Shown one piece after another: positions 1 to 7,004 of a DNA stretch of 64,000 nucleotides (positions within the stretch are counted from its first letter, which is position 1; every line of letters begins with the position of its first letter). The notes beneath the pieces are model-generated. The model searched no databases and was not told the DNA's origin. It saw nothing but the letters and a program-made list of their open reading frames with translations. Source of the DNA: Anabaena cylindrica PCC 7122 (GTDB lineage: Bacteria; Cyanobacteriota; Cyanobacteriia; Cyanobacteriales; Nostocaceae). The translations under genes and the position numbers were made by a program. The DNA lies in assembly GCF_000317695.1 (NCBI RefSeq), contig NC_019771.1, forward strand, positions 1,668,501 to 1,732,500, written 5' to 3'.

Positions 1-88
1 CTTCACCCAGAACAAATACGCTAGAATCGCGTGCCATTTCTTCATCAATGGCTTCCCGCAGGGCGTTAAAAAATAGTGTTTCTGCCAT
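1..88 (-). CDS. pdhB: Pyruvate dehydrogenase E1 component, beta subunit (5' end only)
   Basis: Only the first 29 codons lie in the window; the gene continues beyond base 1. The reading MAETLFFNALREAIDEEM followed by ARDSSVFVLGE matches the conserved N-terminus of cyanobacterial E1-beta, the transketolase-like subunit that with E1-alpha decarboxylates pyruvate for acetyl-CoA synthesis. The ATG at 86-88 is the natural start because this N-terminus is strongly conserved. No conclusion is possible about the rest of the gene. Confidence 0.8.
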   Translation of the reverse strand, partial: MAETLFFNALREAIDEEMARDSSVFVLGE

Positions 89-422
89 TTAGACCTTTAT
101 CACAATTTATTGTTTTAGAATTTTATCGCGCCACCGTCCCTAATACCGTCAGCGATCGCACTAGATTGAGGACTGGTGATTGGTGACTAGGAATAGAGGA
201 AGAGGTTATTAACCTGCTATACTCTAGTCTTCTACCACTTCATATCAATCTTCAATTAAAACTGCAAACGTCCGTGCCAACTTTTGAAGAGAATTTATAT
301 CCACGGTAGCCAAGCCCTTTTCACCTCGTCGTATTCTATTTTATAGCGATTCCTGTCGGCAAGGGTGCGATCGTACTTCCCAAAAATCACACAAGCACTA
401 GATTATCAGTTTGCTGCACGGA
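89..422. other. Intergenic region with repeats and a gene remnant
   Basis: About 330 bases between pdhB and the toxin gene. It holds a HIP1-type octamer near 152, a short degenerate 'gactggtgattggtgactagg' repeat of the kind scattered in Nostocales genomes (about 172-192), and the HTH remnant listed separately. No intact gene is visible. Confidence 0.5.
245..340 (-). pseudogene. Remnant of an XRE-family helix-turn-helix regulator (C-terminal part)
   Basis: Read leftwards, bases 340-245 translate to RIRRGEKGLATVDINSL, then QKLARTFAVLIED and a stop. This resembles the end of an XRE/Cro HTH domain, where the typical pattern is RIERGEKG...SLQKLA.AFGV..E. An in-frame TAA lies immediately upstream (341-343) and no start codon is present, so only the last third of the domain survives. 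XRE proteins often act as antitoxins or phage-type repressors, and the location beside a toxin-antitoxin pair fits. Recognition rests on about 30 residues, so it is tentative. Confidence 0.4.
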
Positions 423-767
423 CTAACCATTATCATCTTGAGCATTTTTTTCGTTAAATCCCAGCCAAAAGAGCAGCACCTGTTCTAAATCCACCATTTG
501 TTCTGGTGTTATATTTCCCAATTTGCGTAAAAGCTTTGCATGAGGAATTGTGATGATATTCTGCACATCAAATACTCCTTCCCGAAGAAAATTAGTTTTG
601 ACTTGTACCTCAAATCTTGAACCGCGCGAACTTGTTGTGTGTGGAACAAGAGTCGCTAATGCACGATCTTGATCTAATGCAGGAATACTAATTACTAAAC
701 ATGGTCTGACTTTCGCCACATAACCTAAATCTACTAGCCAAACTTCTCCCCGTTTAGGACTACTCAT
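423..767 (-). CDS. MazF/PemK-family endoribonuclease toxin
   Basis: Small protein of about 114 residues from the ATG at 765-767. The N-terminal pattern PKRGEVWLVDLG followed by KVRPCLVIS is the hallmark of the PemK/MazF fold, whose members cleave mRNA. The conserved Arg of 'RG' and the 'RPCLV' strand are present. A further in-frame ATG six codons upstream (785) lies inside the antitoxin gene. The 767 start gives an 8-base overlap with the antitoxin stop, a normal toxin-antitoxin coupling, so I prefer it. The antitoxin gene lies directly upstream, as expected for a type II pair. Nothing indicates inactivation. Confidence 0.8.
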   Translation of the reverse strand: MSSPKRGEVWLVDLGYVAKVRPCLVISIPALDQDRALATLVPHTTSSRGSRFEVQVKTNFLREGVFDVQNIITIPHAKLLRKLGNITPEQMVDLEQVLLFWLGFNEKNAQDDNG

Positions 768-951
768 ACTCCGCTTCTTCTTCATCTAAATCAAGAAAAA
801 GTCCCTCTGCATTCATGACTAAATCTTCATCAGATAAGGGTGAAAAATCTAAATCAACTGTCCGCTTTAAAATCTCTAATACCAAATCTAACCGTTCTGA
901 GTCTGTCAAGCGGTCGAATGTATTCAGAAGTTCTTGTACTAAAGCAGTCAT
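760..951 (-). CDS. Antitoxin of the MazEF-type pair (small acidic protein)
   Basis: A 63-residue protein starting at ATG 949-951 (MTALVQELLNTFDRLTDSER). It has an amphipathic helical N-terminal half and a very acidic C-terminus (LDLDEEEAEYE). An upstream in-frame start at 1014 would add residues with no resemblance to the rest. The gene overlaps the MazF-like toxin by 8 bases and is transcribed first, the usual antitoxin-toxin order. The sequence is not a recognisable MazE or AbrB fold, so the antitoxin role is inferred from size, acidity and position. Confidence 0.65.
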   Translation of the reverse strand: MTALVQELLNTFDRLTDSERLDLVLEILKRTVDLDFSPLSDEDLVMNAEGLFLDLDEEEAEYE

Positions 952-1048
952 AGCCTTTTTCCTATATATGGAAATATCATAACATGAGCTTGATATGGCT
1001 CTCCCAAAAATCACATTACAAGCGATCGCACTCCCAAAATCACAAATT

Positions 1049-2020
1049 CTACATTTGGTTAAGTAAAGATAATTGGCACTCTAAAACATATCTAACGGGT
1101 TTACGAAGCTTTGAAATCTTACCTAGTTTTACTGCTCTTTCTAACCAAGTACGCATTAAAGTTAAAGGAATATTTAAACGTTTAGCTAACTCTTTATCCG
1201 TACATTCTGTATTCAACAACTCCTCAATATGAGGTAACACTATATGGAAAGCATCGTATTTGTTAAAATCATTCTTAATTTCAATAATGCTATTTGCAGT
1301 ATCATTTTTGTTACCAACTATCTCATATTTATCCTCACTCAGTAAAACTACTTCTGGAGTTAGTTGACTAGCTACTTCGTTCTCAACTTCAACTGAAACT
1401 TCTACGTTGCTATCTAGATAACATTCGCCATCTGTTGATACTGGATTTATTTCTCGCTCATAAAGTAGAAAGTTTGGAATTGATAGAGGTCTTACAATTG
1501 TTTGGGAAGTAATTTCTCCGGTTTTGACCTGTTCTCTTAATTGCATTAGTAATCGACCGAGAACATTTATTCCAATAAGGATTTCTTCATCTACTGGTTT
1601 AGCTCCCCAAAAATCATCTTTTCTCGAGTCTTCAACAATTGGTTGATTTTCTGTCTCAAGTAAGAGACTACTAAATTTTTCCCAATTCTGAATGAGCTTT
1701 ACCTGTAAGCACCAGCGCATAATTTTTGTCCGAACTAAATCCCAGTCAACACGGGAATTATCACGATAAGGCTTACTCCTCATTTTTGCTGTCATGGGAC
1801 TTCGTTCAGCAATTATTAAACGCTGTACGTCAGGTATATGAGGAAAACGACAGGCTTGATACAATGCTTCAGAAGTAAGAATCCTAACACCGTTGACAAA
1901 TAATGGGTATCCTCCTGCCATGTTGGATAATCCACCAAATCTTTCAGCTGTTTTGCGAAAAGTAATACAATCTTGCCTATTATATGTTCTTGATTCAGGA
2001 AGCTTTAATGCTGCTACCAT
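1049..2020 (-). CDS. NADAR-domain (YbiA-like) protein with C-terminal winged-helix-like region
   Basis: A 323-residue protein. Residues about 20-165 match the NADAR fold: FGGLSNMA, then a TSEALYQACRF segment with the conserved Glu, SPMTAKMRSKPYR, DDFWGAK and NVLGRLLMQLREQV line up with E. coli YbiA in order. NADAR enzymes cleave N-glycosidic bonds of ribose-type substrates: some remove reactive riboflavin-pathway intermediates and some reverse guanine ADP-ribosylation. After an acidic linker, residues about 270-320 (TDKELAKRLNIPLTLMRTWL) look like a winged helix, suggesting nucleic-acid binding. A clear AGGAGAA ribosome site precedes the ATG. The upstream gene ends 16 bases away, so the two form one transcription unit. 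The substrate is unknown. Confidence 0.8.
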   Translation of the reverse strand: MVAALKLPESRTYNRQDCITFRKTAERFGGLSNMAGGYPLFVNGVRILTSEALYQACRFPHIPDVQRLIIAERSPMTAKMRSKPYRDNSRVDWDLVRTKIMRWCLQVKLIQNWEKFSSLLLETENQPIVEDSRKDDFWGAKPVDEEILIGINVLGRLLMQLREQVKTGEITSQTIVRPLSIPNFLLYEREINPVSTDGECYLDSNVEVSVEVENEVASQLTPEVVLLSEDKYEIVGNKNDTANSIIEIKNDFNKYDAFHIVLPHIEELLNTECTDKELAKRLNIPLTLMRTWLERAVKLGKISKLRKPVRYVLECQLSLLNQM

Positions 2021-2036
2021 TTTAAATTTCTCCTAT

Positions 2037-3107
2037 TCAGGGATTGGAGTAATGTTCATTAACTATTCTAGGAAACAGGGGATACCACGCATTTAGTGGA
2101 TAAGCTTTATTAGGATCACCCCACCATAATGCCAACGGGCAGTTATTAGCAATATTACGATATGTTACAAAAATTGCGCCAAATCCCAGTGACTTAAGAT
2201 AGTCATACCCTAATGGTCGCATACTTGAATTCAGATTTTTTGGCAATGAGACAATGTACGCACCAGCTTTTAGAAACGCAGACTCAATAACTTCACGATC
2301 AGTAGGTGAAGAAAATATGTTGTCTTCACTTGGTACATTATTAGGACGAAATAAAGATGGTAGTGATTTGCCTGTTTTCTTGCGATCTTCATTTACTTCT
2401 TGAACAAATTTATTCACTAATTCATCCTTAGTACCTTCAGAAGATTCCTTTGTCCAAAAGCAGTCAAACTTTGATGATTTCCAACGATCATTATGAAATT
2501 CATGTAGTCGCCAAAATTTTACTGTAATATTCTTTACTTTACCTTTTTCTTCAATTATTTTTTTTGAATATTCATATCCACTAGTATAAAATCCAAAAAA
2601 TATTAAATGTAATGTTGTTCCTTCAATAGCATTAGGCAACCAGGACTCAATATCACGCCTTACTGTATTTCCAGAATATAAGCAATCGTCTAAATAAATA
2701 TATATGACTGGTAATTTGCCGCAATCTTCAAGATTAAGACCATACAAATTCTGTAAACATTGATCAGTGAGATTTAGTAGATCATTTTGACTATTTCCTT
2801 TAGTTTGAATTTGTAAAAAATGAACCTTGCGTATTATATCAGCATGCTTAGATCCAAAAAGTTTTTCAGAAGTCAAAACCTTGGTAATGAAATCTTGAGC
2901 TATACTATGAGAAATGTAGTAATTCTTGAGAATACGATCCATTTGCTCAAGAATAGCCTGCTGAGTATTTTCATCAAAGCCAAATTGATCAAACTGCCTC
3001 ACCCATTTGTCTACGTGGTTTGGATCAATAACAGCAATTTCACCTTGTCTATAATCGGCAATTGTCGTTGCTATAGAATTAAGAAGAATTTGACGCTGGT
3101 TGGACAT
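2037..3107 (-). CDS. Phosphoribosyltransferase-like protein (PRTase-CE type) paired with NADAR
   Basis: A 356-residue protein. The stretch VIYIYLDDCLYSGNTVRR (residues about 134-151) matches the PRPP-binding loop of type I phosphoribosyltransferases, which reads hydrophobic strand, DD, then an SGxT loop (compare PyrR). The N-terminal 100 residues are helical, and a C-terminal domain (GAYIVSLPKNLNSSMRPLGYD, ALWWGDPNKAYP) is unlike housekeeping PRTases. Such stand-alone PRTases occur in predicted conflict systems. Directly followed by the NADAR gene (16-base gap), it may make or transfer a ribosyl group that NADAR processes; this is inference. The start at ATG 3105-3107 is the first in frame. 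Confidence 0.65.
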   Translation of the reverse strand: MSNQRQILLNSIATTIADYRQGEIAVIDPNHVDKWVRQFDQFGFDENTQQAILEQMDRILKNYYISHSIAQDFITKVLTSEKLFGSKHADIIRKVHFLQIQTKGNSQNDLLNLTDQCLQNLYGLNLEDCGKLPVIYIYLDDCLYSGNTVRRDIESWLPNAIEGTTLHLIFFGFYTSGYEYSKKIIEEKGKVKNITVKFWRLHEFHNDRWKSSKFDCFWTKESSEGTKDELVNKFVQEVNEDRKKTGKSLPSLFRPNNVPSEDNIFSSPTDREVIESAFLKAGAYIVSLPKNLNSSMRPLGYDYLKSLGFGAIFVTYRNIANNCPLALWWGDPNKAYPLNAWYPLFPRIVNEHYSNP

Positions 3108-3184
3108 AATATAGAAGTTTTGAGTTTACAACTTTACTATTAATTTAAGATAAATGGGTGGATAATACCCAGTTAATTACTATT

Positions 3185-3280
3185 AACCTGGCACTACAGG
3201 TTCTTTCGTCAAAAACTTCTTCAACTCAGTCAAAGCATCAGCATCAAGCTTTATCTAAATCAAACAAAAATCAGCAGTTT
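3185..3280 (-). pseudogene. Decayed duplicate of the thiC 3' end
   Basis: Leftward translation of 3251-3185 gives KLDADALTELKKFLTKEPV, nearly identical to the last residues of intact ThiC (KVDADALTELEKFLAKEPV) at 5134. About nine in ten bases match over 65 positions. Beyond that, 3258-3280 matches the thiC segment coding FCSMC of the iron-sulfur site, after loss of roughly 45 bases. No reading frame or start remains. It has the same orientation as thiC and lies about 1.9 kb away, bracketing the DUF4351 and PIN genes. Confidence 0.75.
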
Positions 3281-3316
3281 GGGAAATCTCCTCAAACTGC
3301 CAAAAAATATAATACC

Positions 3317-4210
3317 CTAAACTGCCTCATTACTCAATCTTTGCAACAATTCCTCACGGGATAAATTACCCAAAGAAAGAAGTAACTGAGTGCGTTCAGA
3401 AATAGGAATATTAGCAATCTTTTCCACCAAACCAGATAACTCAGCATCCAAACTACCAAAACGCCCTTCCAGAAGAGAAGTTATCAAATAAACTTGTCCT
3501 TCTTGCTTCCAGTCTTCTATTTGTTGTAAATAAGCCGGTGATAAGTTCATAATTACTTCCTCTTCTTCCCTACTTAAATTATCTCTCAATTCTAAATTCT
3601 TGCGCCAGTCCGCTAAAATTTCTAACAAATTCTCTCGAAAAGGGTTGTTCTCTGGTAGTTTAGTTAACTCCTCCACTGCTCTTTTTTGTGTTCCTCCTTT
3701 CCCCAAAACTCTCAACCATAACGTATCCTCCTTTTCTGGTAATTGATGAATCACAACTATTGCTGTTGTCAGGATATTCGGCAGAAAATAAACACCTTGA
3801 ACCCAATCTTCTGTAATCTCAGTTGCACCTAATCCGGTAATCATCCGAGATGAAAAAGTTGGTATTAAAATCCATAAAATCGGTAATTCTGATTCTGCAA
3901 TATTTCTGTTTTCGCGTTTCGCTTTCCTGACTACATCGCCATGAACAGCATATAATTTAAGTAAACAACTACGAAATTCTATTTCCGATGGTGGGTTGCG
4001 AAAAGGCTCAAATAAACATTGAGTTTTTGCCATCTTACCTAATAAACCTAAAGGTAGATTCTCTTGAGGTGGAATAGGAGAGGGTTCAAACCAAACATCA
4101 ATTTCTTGAACTTCACTTTTAACCTTTTCGCTTTTTTTAATTGTTCCTAGAGGTGTTAATAATTCCTCTAGATATTCTTTAGCGAATTGATCATGAGATT
4201 GTCGAGTCAC
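3317..4210 (-). CDS. DUF4351-domain protein with Rpn/PDDEXK-like N-terminal region
   Basis: A 297-residue protein, GTG start at 4208-4210. The C-terminal ~55 residues (LLEGRFGSLDAELSGLVEKI, then TQLLLSLGNLSREELLQRL) are a DUF4351 domain. The N-terminal part (HDQFAKEYLEELLTPLG, EVQEIDVWFEP) resembles the Rpn/transposase-like PDDEXK nuclease fold common in cyanobacteria, with an acidic D-x-W strand as candidate catalytic site. These proteins are numerous in filamentous cyanobacteria and of unproven function; DNA cleavage linked to recombination is the family-level expectation. It is a single gene on the leftward strand. Confidence 0.65.
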   Translation of the reverse strand: MTRQSHDQFAKEYLEELLTPLGTIKKSEKVKSEVQEIDVWFEPSPIPPQENLPLGLLGKMAKTQCLFEPFRNPPSEIEFRSCLLKLYAVHGDVVRKAKRENRNIAESELPILWILIPTFSSRMITGLGATEITEDWVQGVYFLPNILTTAIVVIHQLPEKEDTLWLRVLGKGGTQKRAVEELTKLPENNPFRENLLEILADWRKNLELRDNLSREEEEVIMNLSPAYLQQIEDWKQEGQVYLITSLLEGRFGSLDAELSGLVEKIANIPISERTQLLLSLGNLSREELLQRLSNEAV

Positions 4211-4388
4211 TTGATTATATCAAAAATTACATTAAACATAAAAAATATTATATAATAATTATGTTACTACCGAAAGCATAGCTTGGAAAGTAGTTTACAC
4301 CCAAAAATTAAACTAATTTACAAAAATCAGCAGCAATTCAAAAATTAGATTATAATTGTCACATAGAAAGACTAAACATGGTGAAAAT

Positions 4389-4637
4389 ATGAATATGATA
4401 GAAGAAATAATCATCAAAGTACCATCAAATATTGCCGCAGCTTATCGCCGCAGCACCAAGGAAGAACAGGAACAAATTCAGCTAAAGTTAGCATTAATTA
4501 TGGAGTCAAATTTATTAAAAAATAGCAAAGAAGCACTTCAGAAACTTAGAAACACAATGGATAAAGCTAGTCAAGAAGCTCAAGCTAATGGTTTAACTCC
4601 TGAAATTTTAGAATCTATTTTGCAAGATGATAAATAA
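4389..4637 (+). CDS. Antitoxin of a VapBC-type pair
   Basis: An 82-residue protein from ATG 4389 (MNMIEEIIIKVPSNIAAAYR), with an N-terminal strand followed by helices and a charged tail (LTPEILESILQDDK). An upstream start at 4356 would add a poor N-terminus and has no better ribosome site. The layout is that of small cyanobacterial VapB-like antitoxins, and the stop overlaps the start of the PIN toxin gene by 11 bases, so translation is coupled. The DNA-binding fold is not certain from sequence alone. Its toxin partner appears to be disrupted. Confidence 0.6.
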   Translation: MNMIEEIIIKVPSNIAAAYRRSTKEEQEQIQLKLALIMESNLLKNSKEALQKLRNTMDKASQEAQANGLTPEILESILQDDK

Positions 4638-5044
4638 ACGCCGATTTGTATTTGATACAAATGTTTTTGTAAGTGCATTTTTATTTAGTCAAAGTAAACC
4701 ACATCAAGCATTAGAGAAAGCTCAAGACATAGGTATTATCTTGTTAAGTGCTGCTGTTTTTTCAGAGTTACAAGAAGTTCTATCAAGACCCAAATTCGAC
4801 CGTTATATTACCTTAGAAAGACGGAGGGAATTAATAGATAATTTAGTAGAAACTATCGAGTTTATTAATGTTACTGAACAAATTAATGAATGAATGTCGA
4901 GATCCTAAAGATAATAAATACCTAGAATTAGCTGTTAGTGGCAAAGCTCAATGTATTATTACGGGTGATGAAGATTTGCTGATTCTTCACCCATTTAAAC
5001 AGATTGATATTTTATCGGTTCAGAAATTTTTGGATGAAATTTAA
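4627..5044 (+). pseudogene. PIN-domain (VapC-like) toxin broken by a 4-base repeat expansion
   Basis: The first frame (RRFVFDTNVFVSAFLFSQ, with the first PIN Asp; then SELQEVLSRPKFDRY) stops at 4891-4893. A second frame continues without loss as ECRDPKDNKYLELAVSG, then ITGDEDLLILHPF, ending at TAA 5042-5044, which carries the remaining acidic PIN residues. The junction 4885-4896 is three copies of AATG; two copies would restore one frame of about 137 codons. PIN toxins cleave tRNA or rRNA. As it stands the product would lack two of its metal-binding acidic residues, so the toxin is probably inactive in this clone. Confidence 0.8.
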
Positions 5045-5087
5045 TTTGTTCACTTATAGATTTTTATAGTTTAATATTGATGTCCTC

Positions 5088-5120
5088 AGATCCCCGATTT
5101 CTTAAAGAAGCCGGGGATCT
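5088..5120. terminator. Bidirectional palindrome between convergent genes
   Basis: AGATCCCCG (5088-5096) and CGGGGATCT (5112-5120) form a perfect 9-bp stem, extended by partial pairing of the TTTCTTAAAGAA loop. It lies between the rightward PIN toxin remnant and leftward thiC, with T-rich DNA on the rightward side (TGTTGTTT). It probably ends transcription from both sides. Related sequences occur at 53866 and 54863, so it is also a dispersed repeat. Confidence 0.55.
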
Positions 5121-5133
5121 TGTTGTTTAATAC

Positions 5134-6507
5134 TTAAACCTGCGCTACAGGTTCTTTTGCCAAAAATTTCTCCAACTCAGTCAAAGCATCAGCATCAACC
5201 TTAGTCTGCATTGGACAGAACTTAGGCCCACACATCGAACAAAACTCAGCCGTTTTATAGATATCTGCTGGTAAAGTTTCGTCGTGATATTCCTTCGCTC
5301 TTTCTGGGTCTAAAGACAACTCAAATTGACGATTCCAATCGAAATTATAACGAGCTTTAGAAAGTTCATCATCTCTATCTCTAGCACCTGGACGATGTCT
5401 AGCAATATCCGCCGCATGAGCCGCAATTTTATAAGCAATTAAGCCATTACGCACATCTTCAGCATTAGGTAAACCTAAATGTTCTTTAGGAGTTACATAA
5501 CACAACATCGCCGTTCCATACCAACCCGCCATAGCTGCGCCAATCGCTGAGGTAATATGGTCGTAACCAGGAGCAATATCTGTTACCAAAGGACCGAGAA
5601 CATAGAAAGGTGCTTCCGAACACTCTTCCATTTGCTTGCGGACGTTGAACTCAATTTGATCCATAGGAACATGGCCGGGACCTTCCACCATGACTTGAAC
5701 ATCATGTTCCCACGCTTTACGGGTGAGATTTCCCAGGGTTTTCAGTTCCGCTAATTGCGCTTCATCTGAGGCATCATGGGTACATCCTGGGCGCAGGGAG
5801 TCGCCTAAACTGAAAGAAACATCATATCTTTTAAAAATCTCAATGATGTCGTTGAAATGGGTATATAGGGGGTTTTGTTTGTGGTGATGCAACATCCACC
5901 GCGCCAAAATTCCGCCACCGCGAGAGACAATACCTGTAATCCGGTTTCTGACTAAAGGTAAATGTTCTATCAAAATTCCTGCATGGATAGTTTGATAGTC
6001 TACCCCTTGCTGGGCGTGCTTTTCGATGATGTGGAGAAAATCGTTAGCAGTGAGATTTTCAATTGTGCCGTGAACGCTTTCTAAAGCTTGATAAACTGGA
6101 ACTGTGCCAATGGGAACAGGTGAAGCGTTGATAATTGCGGTACGAATTTCATCTAAATTACCGCCACCTGTAGACAAGTCCATCACGGTATCAGCGCCGT
6201 ATTTTACCGCCAGGTTGAGTTTATCAACTTCTTCTTGCAGGTTGGAAGAGTTGGGAGAAGCGCCGATATTGGCGTTAACTTTGCACTTAGAAGCGATACC
6301 GATGGCCATCGGTTCTAAGTTAGTGTGATTAATATTCGCAGGGATAATCATTCTTCCCCGTGCCACTTCTGCGCGGATTAGTTCAGCCGGCAGGTTTTCC
6401 CGCTTGGCTACGTATTGCATTTCTTCGGTGATCACACCCTGACGGGCGTAATGCATTTGCGATACGTTAGCTTGTCCACGTCGCTTGGCTACCCATTCTG
6501 TACGCAT
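5134..6507 (-). CDS. thiC: Phosphomethylpyrimidine synthase ThiC
   Basis: 457 residues from ATG 6505-6507. Radical-SAM enzyme converting aminoimidazole ribotide to hydroxymethylpyrimidine phosphate in thiamine synthesis. The start MRTEWVAKRRGQANVSQM is typical of cyanobacterial ThiC; a TTG five codons upstream overlaps the GAGGAA ribosome site (6515-6520) and is unlikely. The C-terminal cluster-binding motif FCSMCGPKFCPMQTK (CX2CX4C) is complete, as are MVEGPGHVP and DLSTGGG. The length matches the family. A TPP riboswitch lies just upstream, so expression should fall when thiamine pyrophosphate is abundant. A decayed copy of the 3' end lies at 3185-3280. Confidence 0.97.
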   Translation of the reverse strand: MRTEWVAKRRGQANVSQMHYARQGVITEEMQYVAKRENLPAELIRAEVARGRMIIPANINHTNLEPMAIGIASKCKVNANIGASPNSSNLQEEVDKLNLAVKYGADTVMDLSTGGGNLDEIRTAIINASPVPIGTVPVYQALESVHGTIENLTANDFLHIIEKHAQQGVDYQTIHAGILIEHLPLVRNRITGIVSRGGGILARWMLHHHKQNPLYTHFNDIIEIFKRYDVSFSLGDSLRPGCTHDASDEAQLAELKTLGNLTRKAWEHDVQVMVEGPGHVPMDQIEFNVRKQMEECSEAPFYVLGPLVTDIAPGYDHITSAIGAAMAGWYGTAMLCYVTPKEHLGLPNAEDVRNGLIAYKIAAHAADIARHRPGARDRDDELSKARYNFDWNRQFELSLDPERAKEYHDETLPADIYKTAEFCSMCGPKFCPMQTKVDADALTELEKFLAKEPVAQV

Positions 6508-6530
6508 TATGAAATTCCTCAAATAAACAG

Positions 6531-6603
6531 CTTCCCTCCGCTGGTATTACCCAGACTCAGGTGTTAAGGGTTTGATCTCAGCTTGGTTTCTCAAGCACCC
6601 CTA
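6531..6603 (-). promoter_or_regulatory. TPP riboswitch (THI element) in the thiC leader
   Basis: Read leftwards the leader shows the conserved THI-box blocks in order: GGGGTGC (6601-6595), CTGAGA (6581-6576), then the 3' block CTGGGTAATACCAGC followed by GGAGGGAAG near 6531. These form the pyrimidine-sensing and pyrophosphate-sensing arms of the TPP aptamer. The thiC ribosome site GAGGAA begins only about 10 bases beyond the aptamer, so control by sequestering the ribosome site is plausible; no strong intrinsic terminator is visible between them. Confidence 0.93.
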
Positions 6604-7004
6604 GCATGGTCTAGATTGTAGCATTTTCGTTGTGGTTGGCGGAGGGGCGTTTAATCTGTAGTTTCGGAATTTAGATAAATATTTTTTTCACGCAAAGACG
6701 CAAAGGCGCAAAGAAGATGTATTATTTACTAAACTATGGCAAGAACATTAGCCAAATTAGTTGGTTCGCAATAGTTTCTAATTAAGGATTTGGCATTTTC
6801 TCGTTTTTCGCCTGTGAATAAATTCAATATTACGTCTTCATTTTGTGAGTAAAGATGTAATAATCCAAAGTCTTTAATTCTTGAATAAAGTAGGGGAACT
6901 CCTGCTAATTTTAGTAAATGTAATTTTTTATGATCACGTTCTCGTGCGTCATGAGAATCATGATAGGTAGATTGAAATTCTACAACTAAACAAGGTTTAT
7001 AGTC

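Noticed and set aside
152..159. HIP1 octamers (GCGATCGC) here and at many other places
   Set aside because: They are a genome-wide signature of many cyanobacteria rather than local features.
3158..3364. Rightward 68-codon frame
   Set aside because: It is antisense to the thiC remnant and the end of the DUF4351 gene; its apparent protein is a by-product.
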